Below, piece by piece: positions 1 through 7,416 of a stretch of DNA of 20,274 nt. The notes below the pieces were generated by a model. The model was not told the origin of the DNA, made no database searches, and saw only the letters and a list, made by a program, of their open reading frames with translations. Numbering within the stretch: the stretch's first letter is position 1; the number at the start of each line of letters is the position of its first letter. Where the stretch lies: positions 1-20,274 of the forward strand of contig JBBKWG010000264.1 in assembly GCA_037968835.1 (NCBI GenBank), read 5' to 3'. Origin of the DNA: JBBKWG01 sp037968835. GTDB taxonomy: Bacteria; Pseudomonadota; Alphaproteobacteria; Rhodobacterales; Rhodobacteraceae. The translations under genes were made by a program, and so were the position numbers.

Positions 1-1
1 C

Positions 2-514
2 ACATTGATGGACATCGTACCGACCGATCATCTTCTGGATAACTGGACCTATGCGACCGCGAAGGCGTATTTCCACTGGTCCTTCCTTGCCCAGCCCGCG
101 CCATTCCCCGAGCACATGATCGGCGCCGATCCGGATCATTTCTACGAGGCGTGTCTGCTTGGGTGGGGCGGCGCGAAACTGAGCGATTTCAAGGAATTAA
201 ACGCATATCGTGAAGCGTGGCGCGACCCTGACTGCATTGCAGGCATGACAAACGACTACCGCGCGGCGGTGACGATAGATCAGGTGCACGACCGCCTCGA
301 CAAGTCGCGAATCCTGCCGGGGCCCGCACTCGTGCTCTATGGCGAGGACGGCGTGATGGCGCGCCATTTCGATATTCCGGGTATCTGGGCCGGCAGGTTC
401 CACGAGATGAGTGCCGAAGCGATTTCAGGCGGTCATTTCTTCGTCGACCAGAACCCCGGCGACGTCAGCAACGCGCTTCTACCATTTCTGCAAGCCCACT
501 CCTATGCATCCTGA
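2..514 (+). CDS. alpha/beta hydrolase, haloacetate dehalogenase-like (5' end cut by window)
   Basis: This is the C-terminal part of an alpha/beta-fold hydrolase that most resembles fluoroacetate/haloacetate dehalogenases, which cleave carbon-halogen bonds through an Asp nucleophile. The reading frame is open at the window edge and the first visible codons encode the middle of the family motif LDIVPT (here LMDIVPT), so the nucleophile-bearing half lies outside. Numbering from the first in-frame TTG at base 5, Asp3 matches the family's charge-relay Asp. His24-Trp25 follow exactly 21 residues later, as the halide-pocket His-Trp pair does in characterised enzymes. The stretch AQPAPFPE after it is typical. 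The C-terminal catalytic His is probably His144 in GGHFF. The gene stops 6 bp before the convergent M20 peptidase gene. The exact substrate is inferred; other epoxide- or ester-cleaving hydrolases share this fold. Confidence 0.8.
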   Translation, partial: TLMDIVPTDHLLDNWTYATAKAYFHWSFLAQPAPFPEHMIGADPDHFYEACLLGWGGAKLSDFKELNAYREAWRDPDCIAGMTNDYRAAVTIDQVHDRLDKSRILPGPALVLYGEDGVMARHFDIPGIWAGRFHEMSAEAISGGHFFVDQNPGDVSNALLPFLQAHSYAS

Positions 515-520
515 CAATCG

Positions 521-1897
521 TCAGCGCGTCAAGGCATCCAATACCCGCGCCCAGCTTCTGATCCCCTTGTGGAACGATCTGAGGTCGTATTTTTCATTCG
601 GCGAATGAATAAGATCATCGTCAATCCCGAACCCGATCAGCATCGAATCCAGACCGAGGATCGACTTGAAATACCCCGCGATCGGGATCGACCCGCCACC
701 GCCGATAAACGCCGCCTCGTTCGGCCACTCGTCGGACAGGGCCAGACGCGCCTTTTCGAATGCCGGATCCTGCGTCGACATCACCGACGCCGGAGACGCC
801 CCGTGACCTTCAAACTCAACCGAGCAATCTTCGGGCATTGCCGCTTCGACCATGGCCCGGAAACTCTTTCGAAGTGCAAGCGGATCCTGATCTCCGACCA
901 GGCGGAAACTGATCTTGGCCGATGCCTTCGAGGGCAGCACCGTCTTGAACCCATCGCCGGTGTAACCGCCCGAGATGCCATTCACCTCGCACGTCGGGCG
1001 CGACCAGATCATCTCGAGAACAGACCTGTCCCGCTCTCCGGCCGGAACCTTGAGCCCGACATCGCCAAGGAAGCCCTCGGCATCGAAACCAAGTGCCTCC
1101 CATTGCGACTTCAGGTCATCGGACAACTCCGGCACACCGTCGTAGAACCCCGGCACCGTGACGCGGCCGTTCTCATCATGCAGGCTGGCGATGATGCGGG
1201 CCAGAACCCGGATCGGGTTGATCGCAGGACCGCCATACATCCCCGAGTGAAGGTCCATCGCCGGCCCGGTGATCGTCACCACTTCCTGCAGCATCCCCCG
1301 CAGCATCGTGGTGATCGACGGCGTGTCGCGGTCGAACATCCCCGTGTCACAGATCAGCGCGATATCAGGCGCGGAAAGCTCCCCTGCATTGTCTTTCAGG
1401 AACGGCACCAGCGACGGCGAGCCGGATTCTTCTTCGCCCTCGAAAAGGAAAGTGATCTGACACGGCCATGCGCCGGTCACCGCGTTCCACGCGCGGCAAG
1501 CCTCGACAAAGGTCATCAACTGCCCCTTGTCGTCCGCGGAGCCGCGCCCGCGAATGACTTTGCCGTTGGCAGTTTCCTCGATGGCGGGATCGAAAGGATC
1601 GCGTGTCCACAAGCTCAATGGATCGACTGGCTGGACATCATAGTGTCCGTAAAACAGAAGATGCGGTCCGCTGTCCCCGACATGCCCGACGACCATCGGA
1701 TGCCCCGGCGTCGCCCGCAACTCGGCAGCGACGCCAAGCGCTTCAAGGTCGGCAACCAGCCAGTCCGCCGCCTTCCGACAGTTTGCCTTGTATTCGCGAT
1801 CCGTCGAGATCGACGGAATCCTTAGGAATTCCATCAGTCGATTGGTTGAGTCGTCAAGATCTTCGTCGATCCGGTTCAGTATCGCGTCAAGGGACAT
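521..1897 (-). CDS. M20 family metallopeptidase (dipeptidase / ArgE-DapE-carnosinase superfamily)
   Basis: A cytoplasmic di-zinc peptidase of about 458 residues, the usual length for the M20 dipeptidase branch, likely cleaving dipeptides or N-acyl amino acids. Visible metal and catalytic residues (numbers are one higher than for the ATG start, because a preceding TTG was counted): GHYDVQP with His86 and Asp88; GRGSADDKG with bridging Asp123; EGEEESGS with the general base Glu157 and metal ligand Glu158; Asp185 in CDTG; and His432 in HSPNEKY. DLHSG with His218 marks the dimerisation-domain His that completes the active site across the dimer. I start it at the ATG at 1895-1897 because a GGAG lies six bases upstream; the adjacent TTG would be too close to that site. 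It converges with the hydrolase gene and diverges from the secreted 4-Cys protein. No signal peptide is seen. The precise substrate cannot be read from sequence. Confidence 0.92.
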   Translation of the reverse strand: MSLDAILNRIDEDLDDSTNRLMEFLRIPSISTDREYKANCRKAADWLVADLEALGVAAELRATPGHPMVVGHVGDSGPHLLFYGHYDVQPVDPLSLWTRDPFDPAIEETANGKVIRGRGSADDKGQLMTFVEACRAWNAVTGAWPCQITFLFEGEEESGSPSLVPFLKDNAGELSAPDIALICDTGMFDRDTPSITTMLRGMLQEVVTITGPAMDLHSGMYGGPAINPIRVLARIIASLHDENGRVTVPGFYDGVPELSDDLKSQWEALGFDAEGFLGDVGLKVPAGERDRSVLEMIWSRPTCEVNGISGGYTGDGFKTVLPSKASAKISFRLVGDQDPLALRKSFRAMVEAAMPEDCSVEFEGHGASPASVMSTQDPAFEKARLALSDEWPNEAAFIGGGGSIPIAGYFKSILGLDSMLIGFGIDDDLIHSPNEKYDLRSFHKGIRSWARVLDALTR

Positions 1898-2013
1898 CAA
1901 TGGCTCCGTCAGTTTTGCCGCGACGTTATCAGCCCGGCTGTCCGCGTCCAGTGTAGGTCTGGAATCAAATCGGCGAGGCGAGTAGACTTTGCGGAATGGT
2001 GAGGGGGGAAACT

Positions 2014-2601
2014 ATGGGATTACTGAAGGCGGCATTGGCATTCTGTCTGATTGCAACCGCTGCACAAGCGCAAGTTCTGGATCAGAACACGGCGCGCAAG
2101 ATGCTGTTTTCAACACGCGGCCATACTATCCAGGTTTCCGGCGGGTTGTCTGAAACCGACGCCAAGACCATCCGCGCATTGATACCGTTCATGGCGGAAC
2201 AAATGCGCCAGCCGGTCAAGTATTTCACCTCGATAGCATGGTCTCCGGACGATGGTCTGGTCAGCGACGCCTTGCAGGGTGCTGTCAACTTTCATTCGAC
2301 GGAAGCATCGGACTCGGCAGCCATCGCCGCCTGCAACAAGGCCAGATCGGCAGGCGCGCGTGGCTGCGAACTGGCGGCCAGGGTCGTGCCGAAGGGGTAT
2401 AAACCGCAATTCCTGACGCTTTCGTCTGATGCAACGGAAGGATTCAATCGGGCCTATCGAAGGGCGAGATCGCCCAAGGCACTTGCAATTTCACGCGCGA
2501 CCGGGGCATGGGGCATCGGCGCGGGCGATGCCTCCGCCATTGCGTCTTGTGCAGGTGACGCGCGTGGGGCTGGGGACTGCACTGTGGTGATTCGGGATTG
2601 A
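2014..2601 (+). CDS. secreted 4-Cys protein next to hemA, unknown function
   Basis: A 195-residue exported protein. Residues 1-20 form a clear signal peptide (Lys5, hydrophobic core, AQA cleavage site before Gln20). The ATG at 2014 is preceded by a GGGGGG purine tract at a normal distance; an upstream in-frame ATG at 1996 would bury the signal peptide. The mature part has four Cys in two similar units: AAIAAC...GARGC at 103-118 (Cys107, Cys118) and SAIASC...GAGDC at 174-189 (Cys179, Cys189), consistent with two disulfides and reminiscent of DUF4189-like Cys repeats. From memory, proteins of this type beside hemA in roseobacters are often labelled '5-aminolevulic acid synthase'. Nothing in the sequence supports that: there is no PLP fold and the protein is exported. 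The label probably leaked from the neighbour. Function unknown. Confidence 0.85.
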   Translation: MGLLKAALAFCLIATAAQAQVLDQNTARKMLFSTRGHTIQVSGGLSETDAKTIRALIPFMAEQMRQPVKYFTSIAWSPDDGLVSDALQGAVNFHSTEASDSAAIAACNKARSAGARGCELAARVVPKGYKPQFLTLSSDATEGFNRAYRRARSPKALAISRATGAWGIGAGDASAIASCAGDARGAGDCTVVIRD

Positions 2602-2684
2602 TCGGTTTGATCGCGGCAATTTGTTCCCTGTTTTCTTGTCGGGATATGCCGTAGATGACTTTATAAGTGAGAAGGAGACGATTG

Positions 2685-3908
2685 GTGGATTATAACGCGC
2701 GGCTGGATGCTGCTCTTCAAAGCCTGCACGATGAAGGTCGCTATCGGACTTTCATCGATATCGAGCGCAAGAAGGGCCACTTCCCTCACGCGATCTGGCG
2801 GCGTCCTGACGGAACTCAGCGTCCTGTCACAGTCTGGTGCGGCAACGATTATCTGGGAATGGGTCAGCACCCGGAGGTCCTTGACGCCATGCACGAGGCG
2901 TTGGACGCAACCGGCGCAGGTTCCGGCGGCACGCGCAACATTTCCGGGACTACCGTCTACCATAAGCGCCTTGAAGCCGAACTCGCGGACCTACACGGAA
3001 GCGAATCAGCGCTGCTTTTCACATCGGCCTACATCGCCAATGACGCCACGCTTTCGACTTTGCCCAAGCTGTTTCCGGGACTGATCATCTATTCCGACTC
3101 ATTGAACCATGCCTCGATGATCGAAGGCATTCGCCGTAACGGCGGCGCCAAGCGGATCTTTCGTCATAACGACGTCGCGCACCTTCGCGCACTTTTGGCC
3201 GCCGACGATCCGGACGCGCCCAAATTGATCGCATTCGAATCAATTTATTCCATGGACGGGGATTTCGCGCCGCTCGAAGAAATTTGCGAACTGGCCAACG
3301 AGTTCGGCGCCTTGACCTATCTCGATGAGGTCCACGCCGTTGGAATGTACGGACAACGCGGTGGCGGGGTCGCTGAGCGCGACGGACTTATGGACCGGAT
3401 CGACATCATCAACGGGACGCTGGCCAAAGCCTTTGGCGTCATGGGTGGCTACATCGCCTCGTCCGCGAAAATGTGTGATGCGATAAGGTCTTACGCGCCG
3501 GGGTTCATCTTCACCACGTCGCTTCCACCAGCCGTTGCTGCCGGAGCGGCGGCCAGTGTGAAGATCCTGAAAAGCGACCAGGAACGCAGGGTGAAGCATC
3601 AACAACAGGCTGCGGTCTTGAAACTGCGCTTGAAGGGCCTGGGTTTGCCTCTGATCGACCACGGCAGCCACATTGTGCCGGTGATCGTCGGCGATCCGGT
3701 CCACACCAAGGCGCTGAGCGATATGTTGCTGGAAAACCACGGCATCTACGTTCAGCCCATCAATTACCCGACTGTTCCAAGAGGGACGGAACGACTGCGA
3801 TTCACACCGTCGCCAGTGCATGGCCCGCGTGAAATCGACGCTCTCGTGGCTGCAATGGACGCACTTTGGTCGCATTGCGCGCTCAATCGTGCCGATCTTT
3901 CAGCTTAG
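2685..3908 (+). CDS. hemA: 5-aminolevulinate synthase
   Basis: A PLP enzyme that condenses glycine with succinyl-CoA to 5-aminolevulinate, CoA and CO2. This is the first step of haem (and, in phototrophs, bacteriochlorophyll) synthesis by the C4 route. The 407-residue product equals the Rhodobacter enzymes in length, and numbering matches: Arg21 in the substrate-binding region, DEVHAVG with Asp214 and His217, and NGTLAKAFG with Lys248 as the Schiff-base lysine. GNDYLGMG, GSGGTRNISG and RLRFTPSP are further family signatures. The start is the GTG at 2685, seven bases after GAAGGAG at 2671-2677. A TTG at 2682 and an earlier GTG at 2667 are less well placed and would add a non-family extension. 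It lies 83 bp after the secreted 4-Cys gene and may share its transcript. Identification is very secure. Confidence 0.98.
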   Translation: MDYNARLDAALQSLHDEGRYRTFIDIERKKGHFPHAIWRRPDGTQRPVTVWCGNDYLGMGQHPEVLDAMHEALDATGAGSGGTRNISGTTVYHKRLEAELADLHGSESALLFTSAYIANDATLSTLPKLFPGLIIYSDSLNHASMIEGIRRNGGAKRIFRHNDVAHLRALLAADDPDAPKLIAFESIYSMDGDFAPLEEICELANEFGALTYLDEVHAVGMYGQRGGGVAERDGLMDRIDIINGTLAKAFGVMGGYIASSAKMCDAIRSYAPGFIFTTSLPPAVAAGAAASVKILKSDQERRVKHQQQAAVLKLRLKGLGLPLIDHGSHIVPVIVGDPVHTKALSDMLLENHGIYVQPINYPTVPRGTERLRFTPSPVHGPREIDALVAAMDALWSHCALNRADLSA

Positions 3909-3911
3909 TAG

Positions 3912-3920
3912 TTATCCACA
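3912..3920 (+). promoter_or_regulatory. consensus DnaA box upstream of the RodZ-like gene
   Basis: TTATCCACA matches the strongest DnaA-binding consensus exactly. It begins three bases after the hemA stop codon and lies about 107 bp before the RodZ-like start. A direct repeat of TAACC with a 7-bp period follows at 3945-3956, and TTAACC at 3944-3949 resembles a CtrA half-site without a proper partner. That the box is functional is an inference from position and perfect match. Confidence 0.45.
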
Positions 3921-4026
3921 AGTGACCATCCCGAAGGGCTGTGTTAACCTCTAACCCATTATGTTCGGGACCGATTCTGCCGGGTCCGGGCACGGGGACA
4001 GCGGTGAGTTGCATGGGGCAGGATAT

Positions 4027-5307
4027 ATGATCAGGCGTCCCGAGACGTCCAGTGAAGAGGAAGCGGCGAATCTGAAAGGATTCGACGATTTCGATTTGGT
4101 GCTCGGCGACATCATGCGCGGCGAGCGGGCCACGCTTGGAAAATCGCTTCTGGATGTTCAGCGCGAGCTGAAAATCAAGGCGACCTACATCTCTGCGATC
4201 GAGAATACTGACCCCTCCGCCTTTGAAACGCCGGGCTTCATTGCGGGCTATGTCCGCTCATACGCTCGTTACCTTGGCCTTGATCCGGAATGGGCGTTCA
4301 AGACTTTTTGCGACGAAGGCAACTTCACCGTCGCGCACGGCATGTCGGCCGACGCTTCCGTGCGACGGACACCCAAGGCCGCATCGAAAGCCGCCAAGAC
4401 AGATACAAGCGGCAAGAAACCCGCGCATTTGCGCGACCCCTTCACCGAACCAAGCGTCAGTTACCTGCCCAAGGGCGAAGCGGTCTTTTCGGGGTTCGAA
4501 CCGCGCGCCATCGGGTCGATAATGGTCCTGGTTCTGCTGATCGGCGGCATCGGCTATGGCGGATGGTCAGTCCTTCAGGAAGTCCAGAAGGTCAGGTTCA
4601 CGCCTGTCGAGCAAACGCCGGAAGTTCTGGCACAGCTTGACCCACTGGCGCCTGCAGCGGTTGCGCCGGAAACCAGCGGCACGGAAACCGCCGATATTTC
4701 GCTGGCTCCGACGACCGAAAGCTTTGACCGTCTCTACCGACCAGAGGCACTTGAATTGCCGGTGATGGTGGCGCGGGATGGTCCGATAGCCGCCATTGAC
4801 CCCAAGACCGTTGGCTCGATTGCTCAAACGAGGGTCGAGGATCCAAGGAACATGCGTCCAGATTCACTTCCCTTCGCGATCCCCGGCGAAGTCGAATCGG
4901 CGCGCTCGATGGCCGAATTGGACACCGAGAACCTGTTGCCGCCCGTCCAGGTGGTCGCGGCATCCTCGCCAAGCATATCGCTGTTCGCGGTGCGTCCGTC
5001 CTGGGTTCGCGTGCGCGCCGCCGACGGCACCGTCGTGTTCGAGAAAATCCTCGATGCCGGCGAATCCTTCGATGTGCCGCTGACGGAAACCCCTCCGACC
5101 TTGCGCGCGGGCAATGCCGGGTCGCTGTATTTCGCGGTGAATGGTCAGACCTACGGGCCAGCAGGTAACGGCCCTTCGGTTGTCAAAGGCATCGTTCTGG
5201 ATGCCGACGCACTGACCGGAAGCTACAAGGTCGCCGATGTGTCGGGCGATTCCGATCTGGCCCGGTTCGTTGCCGTGGCCGAGGCGCAAACGCCCGCGTC
5301 GGAGTGA
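4027..5307 (+). CDS. RodZ-like transmembrane helix-turn-helix protein (DUF4115 C-terminus)
   Basis: A 426-residue bitopic membrane protein with RodZ architecture. An N-terminal cytoplasmic helix-turn-helix domain (about residues 24-95, with GKSLLDVQRELKIK and YISAIEN) is followed by a charged linker. One transmembrane helix spans about 161-180 (AIGSIMVLVLLIGGIGYGG). A long acidic/Pro-rich periplasmic stretch leads to a DUF4115-type beta domain at about 316-400 (SWVRVRAADGTVVFEK, then YFAVNGQTYGP). In E. coli the homologue links MreB filaments to the wall elongation machinery. Here I infer a shape or envelope role; regulation of nearby genes through the HTH is an alternative. The ATG at 4027 is used; an in-frame ATG at 3961 would add a low-complexity extension. 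The gene sits between hemA and ispG in the same direction, with a consensus DnaA box upstream. Confidence 0.85.
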   Translation: MIRRPETSSEEEAANLKGFDDFDLVLGDIMRGERATLGKSLLDVQRELKIKATYISAIENTDPSAFETPGFIAGYVRSYARYLGLDPEWAFKTFCDEGNFTVAHGMSADASVRRTPKAASKAAKTDTSGKKPAHLRDPFTEPSVSYLPKGEAVFSGFEPRAIGSIMVLVLLIGGIGYGGWSVLQEVQKVRFTPVEQTPEVLAQLDPLAPAAVAPETSGTETADISLAPTTESFDRLYRPEALELPVMVARDGPIAAIDPKTVGSIAQTRVEDPRNMRPDSLPFAIPGEVESARSMAELDTENLLPPVQVVAASSPSISLFAVRPSWVRVRAADGTVVFEKILDAGESFDVPLTETPPTLRAGNAGSLYFAVNGQTYGPAGNGPSVVKGIVLDADALTGSYKVADVSGDSDLARFVAVAEAQTPASE

Positions 5308-5324
5308 CCGCCCGAACGCTGGAA

Positions 5325-5353
5325 TTGCTTCGCGGCGACCGCTGACCTATCTA
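5325..5353 (+). promoter_or_regulatory. candidate sigma-70 promoter for ispG
   Basis: TTGCTT (5325-5330) and TATCTA (5348-5353) are separated by exactly 17 bp in the 81-bp gap between the RodZ-like gene and ispG. This would start transcription near 5360 and let ispG be expressed independently of the upstream genes. Only the sequence match supports it. Confidence 0.45.
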
Positions 5354-5388
5354 AACCAGAACTGATCTAATCAAGGCGCAGCACCTCC

Positions 5389-6516
5389 ATGTCGCTCAAT
5401 CACATCCGTCCGTGGCGCAACATTCACCGGCGCACGTCGCGGAAAATCCATGTCGGCTCTGTTCCCGTTGGCGGCGACGCCCCGATTACGGTTCAGACGA
5501 TGACGAACACCGACACGTCCGATGTGGCTGCGACCGTCGATCAAATCCAGCGCGCTGTGGACGCGGGCGCGGACATCGTGCGGGTCTCGACACCGGACGA
5601 AGCAAGCACGCGGGCGCTTCGTGAGATCGTGCGCGAAAGCCCGGTTCCGATCGTGGCAGACATTCATTTTCACTACAAACGCGCGATAGAGGCAGCCGAG
5701 GCCGGTGCTGCGTGTCTGAGGATCAACCCCGGAAACATCGGCAGCCAGGCGCGCATCAAGGAAGTCATAAAGGCCGCTCGCGATAACGGCTGCGCAATCC
5801 GGATCGGTGTCAACGCAGGTTCGCTGGAGCGGCACCTGCTGGAAAAGTATGGCGAGCCGTGCCCGGACGCGATGGTGGAAAGCGGCCTCGATCATATCAA
5901 GATCCTGCAGGACAACGACTTTCATGAGTTCAAGATCAGTTGCAAGGCATCCGATGTGTTCATGGCGGCTGCCGCCTATCAGGCGCTGGCCGAAGCGACG
6001 GACGCCCCTATACACCTTGGAATAACCGAGGCGGGCGGTTTCGTTTCGGGCACGATCAAGTCCGCTATCGGCCTTGGAAATCTCTTGTGGATGGGCATTG
6101 GCGACACCATTCGTGTCAGCCTGAGTGCTGATCCCGTCGAAGAGGTGAAAGTCGGTTTCGAGATCCTGAAATCACTCGGGCTGCGCCATCGCGGAGTAAA
6201 TATCATCTCTTGTCCGTCGTGCGCCCGGCAGGGCTTTGACGTGATCAAGACGGTCGAGGCGCTGGAAAAGCGGCTGGAGCATATCAAGACACCCATGAGC
6301 CTTTCCATAATAGGCTGTGTCGTGAACGGGCCTGGCGAGGCGCTTATGACCGACGTCGGCTTTACCGGCGGCGGGGCAGGGCATGGGATGGTTTATCTTG
6401 CCGGCAAGCAAAGCCACAAACTGTCGAACGAGCAGATGATTGACCACATAGTCGAACAGGTGGAAACCAAGGCCGAGCAGATCGAAGCCGCTACGGCCTT
6501 GGAAGCCGCTGAATAA
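5389..6516 (+). CDS. ispG: 4-hydroxy-3-methylbut-2-enyl diphosphate synthase (flavodoxin/ferredoxin type)
   Basis: A [4Fe-4S] enzyme of the methylerythritol-phosphate isoprenoid pathway. It reductively converts 2-C-methyl-D-erythritol 2,4-cyclodiphosphate to HMBPP, feeding undecaprenyl carriers, quinones and pigments. At 375 residues it has the compact bacterial length, with a TIM barrel followed by the cluster domain. The three cluster Cys are Cys275 and Cys278 (ISCPSCARQ) and Cys310 (GCVVNGPGEA), with the conserved Glu317 as the fourth ligand. The N-terminal VGSVPVGGDAPITVQTM and TNTDTSD stretch is typical. The ATG at 5389 has only a weak ribosome-binding site (AAGGCG), but no better start exists. 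Its TAA directly abuts the stop codon of the convergent dsbA-like gene with no base between. Identification is secure. Confidence 0.98.
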   Translation: MSLNHIRPWRNIHRRTSRKIHVGSVPVGGDAPITVQTMTNTDTSDVAATVDQIQRAVDAGADIVRVSTPDEASTRALREIVRESPVPIVADIHFHYKRAIEAAEAGAACLRINPGNIGSQARIKEVIKAARDNGCAIRIGVNAGSLERHLLEKYGEPCPDAMVESGLDHIKILQDNDFHEFKISCKASDVFMAAAAYQALAEATDAPIHLGITEAGGFVSGTIKSAIGLGNLLWMGIGDTIRVSLSADPVEEVKVGFEILKSLGLRHRGVNIISCPSCARQGFDVIKTVEALEKRLEHIKTPMSLSIIGCVVNGPGEALMTDVGFTGGGAGHGMVYLAGKQSHKLSNEQMIDHIVEQVETKAEQIEAATALEAAE

Positions 6517-7272
6517 TCAGCCCTGTTCGGATCGAATACTTTCGACGATCTGGCGCATCTGATTAAGATCGACGTATCCACGCACGAAATTGTCACCCAT
6601 GATGAACGTCGGGGTGCCCTGTATCTGAAGCGTCCGACCCAATGCCTGGTTTGACGCGATGATCGCGCTGACGTCGTCATCGTTCATGCGCGCGGTGATC
6701 GCATCATGATCGAGTTCGAGATCCTTGGATATCCGCGCGATGGACCCCTCGGTCAGCGCGCCGCCAAGCAGCATCAGCATGTCATGGATGTCCTTATAGG
6801 CTTCGTCCCCTTCGACCATCTTTGCCGCGATCGCATAGCGCGACCCCAGGACTGAATCCTCGCCGAGTATTGGGAACTCTTTGACAATGAAGCGAATATT
6901 TCCGTCGCTGGCGATCAGTTCTTCAACTTCGGGAAACGCGCGTTTGCAGAAGCTGCACCGATAATCGAGAAATTCGACAATGGTGACATCGCCATCCGGG
7001 TTGCCACCGACAAAGCTGTAGCCGTCGTTGAAAATAGCGTCGCGATTGTCTTCCAGCATCGAGTATTCTGCGGCAACGGCTTCCTGATTGCGGCGCGCTT
7101 CCAGAGACTGGATTGCCTCCATAAGAACTTCTGGGTTTTCAAGAAGATAGTCCCGAATTTCGGATCGAAAGATCGACCTTTCCTGGTCCGACATTTCAGT
7201 GATGTCGAAGGCGGCTGCTGGTGCGGCTAATGCCGACATCAACGCAATGGACGCAATTGTGGTACGCAACAT
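6517..7272 (-). CDS. exported DsbA-family thiol:disulfide oxidoreductase (ScsC/BdbD type)
   Basis: A 251-residue periplasmic thioredoxin-fold protein that likely oxidises or isomerises disulfides in exported proteins. Residues 1-21 are a signal peptide ending in AAPAAA. The segment at about 24-75, with RDYLLENPEVLMEAI, resembles the N-terminal oligomerisation domain of ScsC-like proteins. The thioredoxin domain carries the redox pair Cys106-Ser-Phe-Cys109 (EFLDYRCSFCK) and the cis-proline Pro221 in QGTPTFI. The ATG at 7272 has GGAG nine bases upstream; earlier in-frame starts would bury the signal peptide. It diverges from the aminotransferase gene and ends flush against ispG. Substrates are unknown; the exported 4-Cys protein at 2014 is one conceivable client, which is inference. 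Confidence 0.93.
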   Translation of the reverse strand: MLRTTIASIALMSALAAPAAAFDITEMSDQERSIFRSEIRDYLLENPEVLMEAIQSLEARRNQEAVAAEYSMLEDNRDAIFNDGYSFVGGNPDGDVTIVEFLDYRCSFCKRAFPEVEELIASDGNIRFIVKEFPILGEDSVLGSRYAIAAKMVEGDEAYKDIHDMLMLLGGALTEGSIARISKDLELDHDAITARMNDDDVSAIIASNQALGRTLQIQGTPTFIMGDNFVRGYVDLNQMRQIVESIRSEQG

Positions 7273-7416
7273 GTAAATTACTCCGATCCAAGTTCGCCGC
7301 GCAGAATGACAGAGATCATCCGTCACGCAACCACCTCACCAATAATTGTAGCCCGCCATGCCATTGACGCCACAGCGTGTGCAAGGCAGGCAATCCTTAT
7401 CCGAGGAGGGTATATC

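Noticed and set aside
569..1825. Long plus-strand open frame opposite the M20 peptidase
   Set aside because: Very rich in Arg, His and Pro with no fold-like pattern, antisense to a gene with all M20 motifs; a high-GC shadow.
2607..2619. TTGATCGCGGCAA upstream of hemA as an FNR box
   Set aside because: The half-sites are TTG-N7-CAA, one base short of the required TTG-N8-CAA, and the right half lacks ATCAA. Known FnrL control of hemA in Rhodobacter made it tempting.
2636..2667. TTGTCG ... TATAAG as a hemA promoter
   Set aside because: The spacer is 19-20 bp and transcription would begin at the ribosome-binding site.
3912..3957. Replication origin at the DnaA box after hemA
   Set aside because: A single box with no AT-rich unwinding region and no dnaA, parAB or gidA neighbours.
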